Below are positions 34,927 to 43,695 of a stretch of 64,000 nt of DNA, in pieces (the stretch's first letter is position 1; each line of letters opens with the position of its first letter). The DNA is from Prevotella sp. UBA2742 (lineage in GTDB: Bacteria; Bacteroidota; Bacteroidia; Bacteroidales; Bacteroidaceae): the NCBI GenBank assembly GCA_002353485.1, contig DEJS01000017.1, forward strand, positions 47,333 to 111,332, read 5' to 3'. The position numbers and the translations under genes are program-made. The notes under the pieces were generated by a model. That model searched no databases, had not been told where the DNA came from, and saw only the letters and a program-made list of their open reading frames with translations.

Positions 34927-35889
34927 TTACAAGTTGCTGATGAGCCAGCAGAGATATACCACATAACCAACAACCAGAAGTGCTCCCTCCCAGCGTTCTA
35001 CCTTGAACTTGGTAAACGAGAACAGCCATACCAAGCTAACTGATCCAAGCATCACTGCCATGTCGACAGTAGTAATGCCCTCAATGGCCAACGGGCTGAT
35101 AGTAGCTGTCAGACCAAGAATAGCAAGAATGTTGAATACGTTCGAGCCGATGACATTACCGATAGCTATGGCCGACTGTCCCTTGCGTGCTGCTACCACG
35201 CTGGTTGCCAACTCAGGCAGCGAGGTACCACCAGCTACCACCGTCAGACCTACTACTCCTTCGCTAATGCCCAGCGAAAGAGCCACACTCGACGCCGAGT
35301 CGACGAAGAGGTTACTGCCCACTACGAGCATGGCCAGGCCGGCAATGAGCCATAGAATAGGAAGCCAAACTGGCGTAGGCTTGGTGGGGGAAGTGGGTGT
35401 TGTGGGAGACGTAGGTTCTGTGGCGGGAACGGACTCAACGGGTTTCTTGGCCTGCATCAGCGTATAGGTCATGAAAGCCGCAAAGCCCAATAGTAATACG
35501 ATGCCGTCGACACGACCCAGATAGCTGTTCAGCGCCAACAGCATAAGCAGAATCGAGGCACCTACGGAGAAAGGGATGTCTTTCTTCACCGTCGAGCGGC
35601 TGATGGTCATCGGAGCCACCATAGCTGCACAGCCGACGATAAGCATGGCGTTCATGGTGTTCGACCCCACCACGTTACCAACCGCCATATCGGGTGTTCC
35701 TTTCAGTGCCGACACCAGGCTGACAAAAAGCTCGGGTGCCGACGTACCGGCAGCCACAATGGTGAGGCCAATGATGATTTCAGGTACGTTCATCCTTCGA
35801 GCCAATGCTGAAGCATGTTCTGTCAGGAGGTCGGCGCCTTTCAGCACCATAACTACGCCGACAATAATAAAGATGATGTCAATAAGCAT
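34927..35889 (-). CDS. CaCA-family sodium/calcium exchanger (YrbG-like)
   Basis: A 320-residue inner-membrane antiporter with about ten hydrophobic segments in two homologous halves. The inverted alpha-repeats are visible as IVAAGTSAPELFVSLVSAL with VGNVVGSN (about 45-78) and VVAGGTSLPELATSVVAA with IGNVIGSN (about 220-255). The loop between halves carries five nonamer-repeat units encoding a Thr/Pro/Ser linker (about residues 159-173). It is last in the rplY-pth-S4-exchanger operon, with an octamer array before its start. Confidence 0.93.
   Translation of the reverse strand: MLIDIIFIIVGVVMVLKGADLLTEHASALARRMNVPEIIIGLTIVAAGTSAPELFVSLVSALKGTPDMAVGNVVGSNTMNAMLIVGCAAMVAPMTISRSTVKKDIPFSVGASILLMLLALNSYLGRVDGIVLLLGFAAFMTYTLMQAKKPVESVPATEPTSPTTPTSPTKPTPVWLPILWLIAGLAMLVVGSNLFVDSASSVALSLGISEGVVGLTVVAGGTSLPELATSVVAARKGQSAIAIGNVIGSNVFNILAILGLTATISPLAIEGITTVDMAVMLGSVSLVWLFSFTKFKVERWEGALLVVGYVVYLCWLISNL
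35371..35415 (-). repeat. Nonamer repeat inside the exchanger gene (5 units)
   Basis: In the coding sense, units CCTACGTCT, CCCACAACA, CCCACTTCC, CCCACCAAG and CCTACGCCA encode the Thr/Pro linker between the two membrane halves. Unit and orientation match the intergenic array at 14352-14420. Confidence 0.75.
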
Positions 35890-35906
35890 TTTTGTATTAT
35901 TTGGGG

Positions 35907-35954
35907 TGATTTCTTTGTTTCAATGTGTCGATATTTCGATGTTTCGAGATTTCG
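35907..35954 (-). repeat. Octamer array before the exchanger gene (6 units)
   Basis: In the sense direction: CGAAATCT, CGAAACAT, CGAAATAT, CGACACAT, TGAAACAA, AGAAATCA, in exact 8-nt phase. It sits in the gap between the S4-protein gene and the exchanger gene. Confidence 0.75.
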
Positions 35955-35981
35955 GAGTTACAAGGGCGGTGCGTTGACGGC

Positions 35982-36440
35982 TTAATCATCCTCGTCGTCC
36001 CAGTCGGCATCGTCGAAGAAGTCGCCCTCGAGCGAAGGCCCAACGAATTCGTCCAACGCGCGACGCTCCTTCTTGGTGGGACGCCCGGTGCCTCGCTGAC
36101 GGTTGATAAAGCCACTGATGCGATTCATCTCCAACAGCTCATACTGGTCGGGAGTGGTGACATTCTCATATATCTCTGGGACGAGCTTGGCTCCTACGCG
36201 CTGCTCTATGGCCTTCAGAATCTTAAACGAGTAAGTGACAGGCGGTTTACGCACGCATACCACCTCGCCGACCCTCACCATGCGTGAGGGCTTGACACTG
36301 ATGCCTTGATTGCGTGCCACACTACCTCCTTCTGGTGGGAGAATGGTGACACGACCGTTCTTGATGGCATCGGCAGCGATGGATCGCGTCTTAAAGATGC
36401 GCGCTGCCCAAAGCCACTTGTCTATTCTTGCTTCGTTCAT
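35982..36440 (-). CDS. S4-domain RNA-binding protein (Hsp15-like)
   Basis: A 152-residue protein starting MNEARIDKWLWAARIFKTRS, the standard start of Hsp15/YbcJ-type S4 RNA-binding proteins. In E. coli Hsp15 rescues stalled 50S subunits that still carry a nascent chain. The S4 fold covers about residues 5-65 and the tail is acidic (DDADWDDEDD). It overlaps pth by 4 nt. Position next to pth and rplY fits a translation-related role. Confidence 0.9.
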   Translation of the reverse strand: MNEARIDKWLWAARIFKTRSIAADAIKNGRVTILPPEGGSVARNQGISVKPSRMVRVGEVVCVRKPPVTYSFKILKAIEQRVGAKLVPEIYENVTTPDQYELLEMNRISGFINRQRGTGRPTKKERRALDEFVGPSLEGDFFDDADWDDEDD

Positions 36441-37072
36441 TTTTCTGTGAGAGAAGGAGGTGTTGTGGGTTGAGTGGGTGAAGTAGGTTTGGCTGGTTTG
36501 GAACCTTTGCCCAGTTTGTTAAACTGATTCATCGTGATGTCGATACCTGCCAGGACGAAGCTTTTGACAATGTCGACAGCCATGTCGATGGCAGGCTGCA
36601 GATGCTCACGTTCTTCGGCCGAGAAACGTCCCAACACATGGTCTATCTGCATGCCGACAGGATAGTCGTTACCAATGCCCATACGTAGCCGGGCGTACTG
36701 TTGCCCGATGAGCTGCTGGATGTGTCCCAGCCCGTTATGCCCGCCATTGGAGCCGTTGGCCTTCAGACGGAACTGCCCTACAGGGATGGCTACGTCGTCG
36801 CTGACGACAAGCAATCGGCTCTGATCAATGTTTTCTTTATTCAGCCAATAGCGTACGGCATTGCCGCTAAGATTCATAAACGTGGTAGGCTTCAGCAGGT
36901 ATACCTTGCGTCCTTTGAGGGATGTCTCGGCCACGAAGCCATAGCGTTTATCCTCAAAAACGATATTGGACGCCTTAGCAAAAGCGTCCAATACCATAAA
37001 TCCTGTGTTGTGTCGGGTCTCGGCGTATTCGTCGCCAGGGTTTCCCAAGCCAACAATAAGATACTTATCCAT
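36437..37072 (-). CDS. pth: Peptidyl-tRNA hydrolase
   Basis: Pth releases peptides from peptidyl-tRNA that dropped off the ribosome. The N-terminus YLIVGLGNPGDEYAETRHNTGFMVLD carries the conserved Asn and the catalytic His (in TRHN). FMNLSGNAV and the GSNGGHNGLGHI loop are also present. The body is of normal length, but the 211-residue protein has an extra Pro/Thr tail (KPTSPTQPTTPP) encoded by nonamer units. It lies 2 nt after rplY. Confidence 0.96.
   Translation of the reverse strand: MDKYLIVGLGNPGDEYAETRHNTGFMVLDAFAKASNIVFEDKRYGFVAETSLKGRKVYLLKPTTFMNLSGNAVRYWLNKENIDQSRLLVVSDDVAIPVGQFRLKANGSNGGHNGLGHIQQLIGQQYARLRMGIGNDYPVGMQIDHVLGRFSAEEREHLQPAIDMAVDIVKSFVLAGIDITMNQFNKLGKGSKPAKPTSPTQPTTPPSLTEK
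36451..36496 (-). repeat. Nonamer repeat in the pth tail
   Basis: In the coding sense, units CCTACTTCA, CCCACTCAA and CCCACAACA, with decayed flanking units, encode the Pro/Thr C-terminal extension. Confidence 0.65.
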
Positions 37073-37074
37073 AA

Positions 37075-37677
37075 TTACTCAGCAGCAGCGGCCTCAGCAG
37101 CAGCCGAACGAGAAGCACGTGTAGCCTTGACAGAGCATACGATGACCTCCTTCGGAGTAGCAATCTCCAGGCCGTCGAAACTCAGCTGGCCCACCTTGAT
37201 GGCCTTACCCAGCTGCAGCTCGGTAACATCGATGTCCAACTTCTCGGGAATGTTCATATAAGGAGCGGTAACGTTGATCTTACGGATAGAGAGGTTCAGA
37301 CGACCACCATCGCGTACACCTTGAGCGTGACCAGTCAGGTTGACAGGGATACCCACGGTAATAGCCTTGGACTCATTGATCTCGTAGAAGTCAGCATGCA
37401 GCAGTACATCTGTTGTGGGGTGGAACTGCAGCTCCTTGATGATGGCCTTGTGCTCGACACCATCGATATTCAGATTCACTACATATACATGGGGTGTGTA
37501 CACAGCCTTGCGCAGTTCAGCCTGCGATGCAGTGAAGGCCAACGCCTCAGGGAGACCATTTTCGCCCTTCTTCTCACCATACAGATTACAGGGTACCAGA
37601 CCCTCCTTGCGAAGCATCTTCGAGGCCTTCTTGCCTGTTTCGGTGCGCTTCTTACCGCTTACGTTAATCTCTTTCAT
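37075..37677 (-). CDS. rplY: Ribosomal protein bL25, long CTC form
   Basis: A 5S rRNA-binding large-subunit protein. The 200-residue length and two-domain plan match the long CTC form: an L25 domain (about 1-95) and a C-terminal TL5-like beta domain (about 100-185), ending in an Ala-rich tail. The start MKEINVSGKKRTETGKKASKMLRKEG is typical for Bacteroidetes. It is first in its operon and has a perfect promoter at 37750-37780. Confidence 0.96.
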   Translation of the reverse strand: MKEINVSGKKRTETGKKASKMLRKEGLVPCNLYGEKKGENGLPEALAFTASQAELRKAVYTPHVYVVNLNIDGVEHKAIIKELQFHPTTDVLLHADFYEINESKAITVGIPVNLTGHAQGVRDGGRLNLSIRKINVTAPYMNIPEKLDIDVTELQLGKAIKVGQLSFDGLEIATPKEVIVCSVKATRASRSAAAEAAAAE

Positions 37678-37749
37678 AATTAATAATGTGTTACTCTAAA
37701 ATTAAGTGTTTTTGCTTAATCCACCATCACACGATGCGAAAAGCGGGTG

Positions 37750-37780
37750 CAAAGGTACGAAAAGTAAAGCAAATAACCAA
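37750..37780 (-). promoter_or_regulatory. rplY operon promoter
   Basis: On the minus strand TTGG (37777-37780), 19 nt, TACCTTTG (37750-37757). Confidence 0.8.
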
Positions 37781-37793
37781 ATTTTAGGGAGAA

Positions 37794-39401
37794 TTATTTC
37801 TCATTACGCACAAGAGTAACCACCTCGTCGCACAATTCGCCTACGGTGGAGCGATGGGTAATGAGGATGATGGTGGTGTCGGGATGCTCGTGGAAGAGAC
37901 GGCTGAAGAGGGAGCGTTCGGTAGCTTCGTCGAGTGCCGAGCTTATTTCATCAAGCAGCAGTATGTTGCCCTGGCACAACAGTCCTCGTGCTATGGCTAT
38001 GCGTTGTGCCTGTCCCTCGCTCAGTCCGCTGCCGCGTTCGCCAAGTACGGTGTCCAGTCCGTCGGGCAGTTGCTCTGTCACGAAATCGGCACAGGCTGCA
38101 TGCAGGACGTCCGTTAGCTCTCTATCCGTAGCGTCGGGCTTTGCCAACAGCAGGTTATAACGTATGGTACCTGTCATCAGTGTGTTACCCTGTGGTACAT
38201 AGCGCAGTCCTTCGGCCACGGCAACACGTCCGTTTGTTGGCGCAATGAGTCCAAGCATCATGCGGAACAAGGTGGTTTTACCTGCACCTGTCTCACCCAT
38301 GATGGCGGTCTTGCTGCCTGGTCTGAAGTCGTGTGAGAAGTTTTTCAGTATGTCGCGACGACCGGCAGGATAGCGATAAGTGACGTCATCGAAGCTAATG
38401 CCTGCAGCACCATGAGGATAGGGTGTCATGGGCACATGCCCCTGTGGTTTATCACCCTGTTGTTCTATCTCCTGCAGACGATCAATGCTGGCCGAAGCAT
38501 GGATGACGGTAGGCACCATGTTAAGCAACTGCAAGATGGGGTGCTGCATCATACCTACCAGCTGTAGGAACGACGTCATGACGCCGAAAGTAATGGTACC
38601 GTTGCGCAGTCCCATCCCGCCCCATACGAAAGCCATGAGATAGCCTAGTCCGAAGGCCAGTCCCAGCACTGTTCGTGTGATGAGCGTGAAACGAGTGCGG
38701 CGCATCACGTTGCCACGCAGCTGCTCCTGCATGCTGCCCAACCGGTCGGTGACCCACTGTTCGCTGCCCATGGTACGGAGCACGGCATTATACTCGCTGC
38801 CCTCCTGTACGTGCATTTGTATACGGCTTTCGTCGCGCCGTATGTCGAGTGTCATCTGTCGCAGGCGCCGTGCTACCAGTTTGCCTATAACGATGGCCAC
38901 TGGCGTCAGCACCAACAGAGCCCATGCCAGTCTCTCGTCGAACCACCGCATCATTAAGAAAGCGCCACACAGCTGTATGGTGGTAATAACCATCTGTGGC
39001 AGCGTCTCTACGCTGACCTGGCTGATGGTGTCGATGTCCTTGGCCAGACGTGAGGTAATGTCGCCCGAGTGCAGGTCCTTGTCATCAAAGAGTTGGCGAC
39101 GGAACAGGCTGCTAAACATGCGCAGGCGCAACTGATTCGTCTGTCGCACCTGTGACGTCACGGTGAGGTAGTAGCCTAACTGTCGCAACAACACACCGCC
39201 TACCACGGTAGCCACCAGTGCCAACACCATGTGCAACACATCGTCAGCAGTGCCATGACGGATGGTATCGTCAATGAAGTGTTTACTAAGCCATACCATA
39301 AGCAGTCCCAGTGCCACCTGAGTGACGCCGATAACAATGCGCGCTACTGTGCTAAAACGGATGCCGCGCATGCTTTGCATGAGCCAGGAGACGTACTTCA
39401 T
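37794..39401 (-). CDS. ABC exporter, fused membrane and ATPase domains
   Basis: A 535-residue half-transporter. Six membrane segments lie in the first 300 residues. The nucleotide-binding domain has Walker A GETGAGKTT, signature LSEGQAQRIAIARGLL, and Walker B ILLLDEISSALD. No C39 peptidase domain is fused at the N-terminus. It is the last gene of the HprK-like / S24-S26 / PqqD-like operon, so it could export a modified peptide. A general lipid or drug exporter is the alternative. An octamer array precedes its start. Confidence 0.9.
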   Translation of the reverse strand: MKYVSWLMQSMRGIRFSTVARIVIGVTQVALGLLMVWLSKHFIDDTIRHGTADDVLHMVLALVATVVGGVLLRQLGYYLTVTSQVRQTNQLRLRMFSSLFRRQLFDDKDLHSGDITSRLAKDIDTISQVSVETLPQMVITTIQLCGAFLMMRWFDERLAWALLVLTPVAIVIGKLVARRLRQMTLDIRRDESRIQMHVQEGSEYNAVLRTMGSEQWVTDRLGSMQEQLRGNVMRRTRFTLITRTVLGLAFGLGYLMAFVWGGMGLRNGTITFGVMTSFLQLVGMMQHPILQLLNMVPTVIHASASIDRLQEIEQQGDKPQGHVPMTPYPHGAAGISFDDVTYRYPAGRRDILKNFSHDFRPGSKTAIMGETGAGKTTLFRMMLGLIAPTNGRVAVAEGLRYVPQGNTLMTGTIRYNLLLAKPDATDRELTDVLHAACADFVTEQLPDGLDTVLGERGSGLSEGQAQRIAIARGLLCQGNILLLDEISSALDEATERSLFSRLFHEHPDTTIILITHRSTVGELCDEVVTLVRNEK

Positions 39402-39405
39402 GACG

Positions 39406-39461
39406 ATATTCCGTGGTTTCGATATTCTGAGGTTTCGAGGTTATGAGAAGGCGAGAAATCG
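39406..39461 (-). repeat. Octamer array between the PqqD-like and ABC genes (7 units)
   Basis: In the sense direction: CGATTTCT, CGCCTTCT, CATAACCT, CGAAACCT, CAGAATAT, CGAAACCA, CGGAATAT, in exact 8-nt phase. It runs from the stop of the upstream gene to 4 nt before the next start. Units are more diverged than elsewhere. Confidence 0.7.
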
Positions 39462-39466
39462 AGGCA

Positions 39467-39739
39467 TTATGCCTCCACGACTCCCACTTCTTGCCACTGC
39501 TTGACAATGGTCTCTACGTCATGACGGGCCACGTCGGGTGTGACGTCGTATTCCTCGCATAATCCGCTGGCCAGCGACTCCACGGTGAAGTCGCCTTGTT
39601 CGAGGGCGGTCTTCCAGAGCCAGGCTGCCGTCTCGTTCAACGCCAGCAGACGTCCAAAGTTCAGGGCGTCCAGACCCTCACCTACAATCACATGTTCGCC
39701 GCATACTTCGCGCAGCACAAAACCTTTTTTCTGTTTCAT
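39467..39739 (-). CDS. PqqD-like peptide-binding protein (RiPP recognition element)
   Basis: A 90-residue protein. The pattern of an N-terminal beta region, LLALNETAAWLWKTAL, and a helical VESLASGLCEEYDV...VETIVKQW half matches the PqqD family. In PQQ, lasso-peptide and other RiPP pathways this winged-helix fold binds the leader of a precursor peptide. It overlaps the S24/S26-like gene by 4 nt. No precursor gene was recognised nearby. Confidence 0.85.
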   Translation of the reverse strand: MKQKKGFVLREVCGEHVIVGEGLDALNFGRLLALNETAAWLWKTALEQGDFTVESLASGLCEEYDVTPDVARHDVETIVKQWQEVGVVEA

Positions 39740-40164
39740 ATCACTCGTCTATATATTGCTAATATGTACCTTCTTATGGGCCGCAGACGATACCACCACC
39801 GGGCGGCACGCATCCGACAAGGGCTCTGCAGGTCGCAATGGCGGCCGCTGGGCTTGACCACATGACTGGCCAAAGCCTTGACATCGGCCACCGTACAATG
39901 CTCCACGCCCGCGATATTGCCGTCGCCCATCAGCGTCACCTTGTCGCCGTCGAGGGCTATAATACGGTGTACCACATAATGAAAGCCGTCGGCCCACGCC
40001 AGCACGACGTCGCCCACCTTCAGACAAGCGGGGCGCTGCAGAATGACACTGTCGCGACCGCCGGTGATGAACGGCAGCATGCTGCTGCCCCTGACGGGGA
40101 AAGTCACGCTGACGCCCTCGTTCACCATTCGTATGGCTTCTTCTATTATTACTTCGTCCTTCAA
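39736..40164 (-). CDS. S24/S26-family signal-peptidase-like protein
   Basis: About 142 residues. The segment VRGSSMLPFI carries the presumed Ser nucleophile. VVHRIIALDGDKVTLMGDGN follows with a His at the place used as general base in the ER/archaeal-type S26B enzymes rather than Lys. The start is uncertain: I propose the TTG at 40164 (KDEVIIEEAIRMV). The open frame reaches 40290 but would overlap the previous gene with no family similarity. There is no clear membrane anchor. It may process a peptide in the same operon. It ends overlapping the PqqD-like gene. Confidence 0.75.
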   Translation of the reverse strand: MKDEVIIEEAIRMVNEGVSVTFPVRGSSMLPFITGGRDSVILQRPACLKVGDVVLAWADGFHYVVHRIIALDGDKVTLMGDGNIAGVEHCTVADVKALASHVVKPSGRHCDLQSPCRMRAARWWYRLRPIRRYILAIYRRVI

Positions 40165-40213
40165 TGCCTTATTCTTACTTCTTTCTCGCCCAAAGGGCAA
40201 TAACTCTTGTTTC

Positions 40214-41065
40214 CTAACACTTAACAGCCTTGTTGCACACGAGGGCCGCGTCTTCGTCGGGCAGACACTCCAGATAGTAGACGGGCACATTCGTGGCCAG
40301 CAGGTTCTCCGTCTGGTGCAGTCCGTCAGCTATCAGCGAGTCCCAACGCTTACCGCTGATACTGGGCACCAGCGAGGCATAGGCCTCGATGCCTCGCATG
40401 AGGCGTATCTTGTTGTAGGGGGCCTGACTCAGCAGCACGACACCCCCCAAAGGGTAGCTTACGTTACGGTAGCAAGGTGTCTTGCCACTCCATGGCGAAC
40501 CATAAACCACTATCGAGCCGTTGTCGTGGACACGTACCACAGGGTTGTCGTCGTTCACCAGCTCTGTACCTTCCAGATAGCGCAACCACAAACGGGCATG
40601 TGTGCTCTTGCCGGTGCCGCTCTTGCCCAAGAACATATAGGCCTTGCCCTCCTGACTGACTACGGCAGCATGGAACAGAACCGTCTGCCGACCGGCCGCA
40701 GCCAGGGCGTAGAGCACCATCAGAGCATTGTCGATTGCCATCTTGCGCAGATTGCCGGTCATCACCAGCCGCGCTTGACAGTAGTCGGGTGCGCACACCA
40801 GAAAGCCTGCCGTCTGCTGCCACCAGCAGAACTGGAACACCGGCTCGCCCTGAGGAGTCTTGCCGCATACTATCTCCTGTCCTTCCTCTTCCTGACGCAT
40901 CTCCTCGGCAAAACTGACAGCCATGCCGTCTTCTACCACCAGATGGAAGAGCACATCCTGATTATCGCAGGCGAAAGGTTCATAGTTGGTCATCAGCTTA
41001 AGGTCGTCTTCTTTAGCCTCTACAGCAAAGACATGCCCGGCCACCTTATAATATTTTCTTTCCAT
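40214..41065 (-). CDS. HPr-kinase-like / PEP-carboxykinase-fold protein
   Basis: A 283-residue protein with a P-loop GKSGTGKSTHARLW (about 147-160) in the HprK/PEPCK arrangement, followed by LVNDDNPVVR (Asp pair for metal binding) and a YGSPWSGK segment. HPr kinases proper are longer and have a different N-terminal domain. This shorter form occurs in lasso-peptide and related RiPP clusters, where one member phosphorylates the peptide. It is first in the operon with S24/S26, PqqD-like and ABC genes. The substrate is not known. Confidence 0.82.
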   Translation of the reverse strand: MERKYYKVAGHVFAVEAKEDDLKLMTNYEPFACDNQDVLFHLVVEDGMAVSFAEEMRQEEEGQEIVCGKTPQGEPVFQFCWWQQTAGFLVCAPDYCQARLVMTGNLRKMAIDNALMVLYALAAAGRQTVLFHAAVVSQEGKAYMFLGKSGTGKSTHARLWLRYLEGTELVNDDNPVVRVHDNGSIVVYGSPWSGKTPCYRNVSYPLGGVVLLSQAPYNKIRLMRGIEAYASLVPSISGKRWDSLIADGLHQTENLLATNVPVYYLECLPDEDAALVCNKAVKC

Positions 41066-41090
41066 AAACGATTCTTTCCTTAATAGACTG

Positions 41091-41121
41091 CGAAGGTACG
41101 AAGAAAAAACGAGCTGACCAA
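41091..41121 (-). promoter_or_regulatory. Promoter of the HprK-like/S26/PqqD/ABC operon
   Basis: On the minus strand TTGG (41118-41121), 19 nt, TACCTTCG (41091-41098). The -33 box sits in the loop of the terminator hairpin of the upstream murF-alr gene. Confidence 0.65.
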
Positions 41122-41139
41122 ATAGTCAGCCGTTTTTTT
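41103..41139. terminator. Terminator hairpin after murF-alr
   Basis: The stem GCTGAC (41113-41118) / GTCAGC (41125-41130) is extended by A6/T7 runs on both sides, so it can act on either strand. Confidence 0.8.
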
Positions 41140-41153
41140 ACATTATGCGCCCT

Positions 41154-41220
41154 GACTATCCTCGGAGGAAAGAGGGACTTTCGTTGGAGGAAAGCAGGAC
41201 TTTCATCGGAGGAAAGTCAG
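41154..41220 (-). repeat. Three tandem 22-nt hairpin repeats
   Basis: Three copies (41154-41175, 41176-41197, 41198-41220) share GACTTTCNTCGGAGGAAAG. The third folds as GACTTTC-7 nt-GAAAGTC. They lie between the murF-alr stop and its terminator. Confidence 0.75.
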
Positions 41221-41252
41221 AGCATGCAGAAGAGGGATGTCTTTTTCCTGGT

Positions 41253-43673
41253 TTAATCCTGGAAATAGACCTTCTTGACACGCGAGCTGATGCTGGTCAG
41301 CACCTCGTAGGGTATCGTGTCTAATACGTCGCTCAGAACGCTTGCCGGCAAGTTGCTGCCGAAGATTTCGACTTGGTCACCCTCCTGACACGGAATGTCA
41401 GTGACGTCAATCATAGCCACGTCCATACAGATATTACCCACGTAGGGTGCCTTCTGTCCGTTCACCAGACAATAGCAGGCACCGCGTCCCAGATGGCGGT
41501 TCAGTCCGTCTGCATAGCCTATAGGTATGGCAGCTATGACGCTGTCACGCGTCAGCACGCCACGGCGCGAGTAGCCTACCGTCTCGTCCTTGGGAACCTG
41601 ACGCAGCTGCAAGATAGTGGTTTTCAAGGTACTGACAGGTTCCAGCGCAGCCCCATGCCCCAACGGGTCGTAGCCATAGAGCCCCAGTCCCAGACGGCAC
41701 ATGTCAAGCTGACGCTCTGGGAAGTGTTCTATGGCGGCAGAGTTGTCCATGTGGCGTAGTATCTTATGGCTGAAGGCCGCCTGCAGTCGCAGACTGGCAC
41801 GGTCAAAGCGTTCAAACTGCATGGTGGAGAAGTTGTCGAAGTCTGGGCTGTCGCTGCCTACGAAGTGGCTGAAGACGGAACGTGGAATGATGGCCGTCTG
41901 GCTCTTCAGCCGGCGAATGACCTCATCAATGTCTTGCTCAGGATGGAAGCCCAGACGATGCATACCTGTATCTAACTTAATGTGTACAGGCCACCCCGTA
42001 ATGCCTTCCTTCTCGGCAGCACGTATAAGAGCGTCCATCAGTCGGAATGAGTACACCTCAGGTTCCAGGTCGTAGTCGAACATGGTCTTGAAGGCCGTCA
42101 TCTCAGGATTCATCACCATGATGTTCTGCGTGATACCATTACGCCGTAGGGTGACGCCCTCGTCGGCAACAGCCACGGCCAGATAATCGACACGATGTTC
42201 CTGCAACGTCTTGGCCACCTCCACAGCGCCAGCTCCGTAGGCGTCGGCCTTCACCATACACACCAGCTTAGTCGTAGGTTTCAGGAACGAACGGTAGTAG
42301 TTCAGGTTATTGACCAATGCGTTAAGATTAACTTCGAGAATAGTCTCGTGCACTTTCTGCTCCAGGCGCTCGGTAATACGGTCGAAGCCGAAAGTACGGG
42401 CACCTTTGATGAGCACCACCTCGTCGTGCAACTGCTGGAAAGCCGTACTAAGAAGGAAGTCATCGGTGTTAGCAAAAAAAAGTGTAGAGGGCAATGTGAA
42501 GAGTGAGGCGTGGGCACCAATGCACGGTCCAATGGCAATGAGTTTGCTTACGCCACGCTTCATGCACAAGGCGTTCACCTCGGCATAAAGTTCGGTTTCG
42601 GCCATACCGCTCTGGTATATATCGCTGAGTATCAGCGTACGGTGCGTCTCCTCACGTCGCGACATGAAGTCGAGTGCGATGTCGAGCGAGTTGATGTCCG
42701 AGTTGTACGTATCGTTGATGATAGTGCACCCGTGCTGGCCTTCTTTCACTTCCAGACGCATGGCCACGGGTTCAAGACGTGACATACGCTGGCGCAGGTC
42801 TTCGGGTTTAACCCCCAAATAGAGAGCTGTAGCCGCCACTGCCAGCGAGCACTCTATGGAAGCCTCGTCACGGAACGGCAGCTCATAGGCAGACAACAGC
42901 TCATCGCGATGCCACCCAATGCGTTTGCCTTTGAAGCCCGAACGGCGTACACAGCGGCTCACAAGGTCATCGTCGGCATTATAGATGATGACCTTAGCGT
43001 CCTGGAACAGCTTCAACTTCTCCATACACTTCTCTTCCAGCGAACGGAAGTTTTCCTGGTGGGGCGCACCGATGGATGTCAGTACGCCGATGGTAGGCTG
43101 TATAATGTCACGTAGGGCCTCCATCTCGCCCAGTTGGCTGATGCCAGCCTCGAAGAGCCCCACCTCGGTCTGCTCGTTGAGTAACCATACCGACAGCGGC
43201 ACACCAATCTGTGAGTTGTAGCTCTTGGGCGAGCGCGTTACCGCCATCTGCGGCGACAGCACTTGGTAAAGCCACTCCTTAACCATCGTCTTACCATTAG
43301 AGCCCGTAATGCCCACGATAGGTATGTCGAACTCGTCACGATGGCGCTCGGCCAGTCGTTGCAGAGCCTCAAGAGGTGACGGTACGACGAGGAAATTGGC
43401 ATCGGGGTAGGCCTCGGCGACAGAACCGCCAGGCACTGTAGAGGCAATGGCAGTAGGATTTGCTTCAACAACGAAGTTGCGCACGCCACGGCGATAGAGG
43501 TCACCAATATAGCGATGCCCGTCGTTGCGTTGAGTCTTCAAGGCGAAGAACAAGGTTTCTTCAGGGAAACATAGTGAGCGGCTGTCGGTCAGCAACCACC
43601 TTATCTGCGTATCGGCCGAACCGATGCGCCGTGCTCCAAGGAGCGTCGTAACTTTTTCTATGGTGTAATTCAT
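41253..43673 (-). CDS. MurF-Alr fusion: UDP-MurNAc-pentapeptide synthetase / alanine racemase
   Basis: An 806-residue fusion. The N-terminal half (about 1-440) is a MurF ligase with the ATP loop GITGSNGKTMVKEW and NDTYNSDINSLDIALDF. It adds D-Ala-D-Ala to the UDP-MurNAc tripeptide. The C-terminal half (about 450-806) is an alanine racemase with the PLP lysine in MVKADAYGAGAVEVA and the catalytic Tyr region ETVGYSRRG, supplying D-Ala. The fusion is common in Bacteroidetes. I start at the ATG at 43673 (MNYTIEKV); the open frame upstream has no family match. The GSCFA gene ends 22 nt upstream. Confidence 0.96.
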   Translation of the reverse strand: MNYTIEKVTTLLGARRIGSADTQIRWLLTDSRSLCFPEETLFFALKTQRNDGHRYIGDLYRRGVRNFVVEANPTAIASTVPGGSVAEAYPDANFLVVPSPLEALQRLAERHRDEFDIPIVGITGSNGKTMVKEWLYQVLSPQMAVTRSPKSYNSQIGVPLSVWLLNEQTEVGLFEAGISQLGEMEALRDIIQPTIGVLTSIGAPHQENFRSLEEKCMEKLKLFQDAKVIIYNADDDLVSRCVRRSGFKGKRIGWHRDELLSAYELPFRDEASIECSLAVAATALYLGVKPEDLRQRMSRLEPVAMRLEVKEGQHGCTIINDTYNSDINSLDIALDFMSRREETHRTLILSDIYQSGMAETELYAEVNALCMKRGVSKLIAIGPCIGAHASLFTLPSTLFFANTDDFLLSTAFQQLHDEVVLIKGARTFGFDRITERLEQKVHETILEVNLNALVNNLNYYRSFLKPTTKLVCMVKADAYGAGAVEVAKTLQEHRVDYLAVAVADEGVTLRRNGITQNIMVMNPEMTAFKTMFDYDLEPEVYSFRLMDALIRAAEKEGITGWPVHIKLDTGMHRLGFHPEQDIDEVIRRLKSQTAIIPRSVFSHFVGSDSPDFDNFSTMQFERFDRASLRLQAAFSHKILRHMDNSAAIEHFPERQLDMCRLGLGLYGYDPLGHGAALEPVSTLKTTILQLRQVPKDETVGYSRRGVLTRDSVIAAIPIGYADGLNRHLGRGACYCLVNGQKAPYVGNICMDVAMIDVTDIPCQEGDQVEIFGSNLPASVLSDVLDTIPYEVLTSISSRVKKVYFQD

Positions 43674-43695
43674 ATAATATGTTATTATTAACTTA

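Noticed and set aside
40165..40290. Longer N-terminus for the S24/S26-family protein
   Set aside because: The extra 42 codons overlap the end of the HprK-like gene, lack an ATG near the family-like start and show no similarity to such peptidases.
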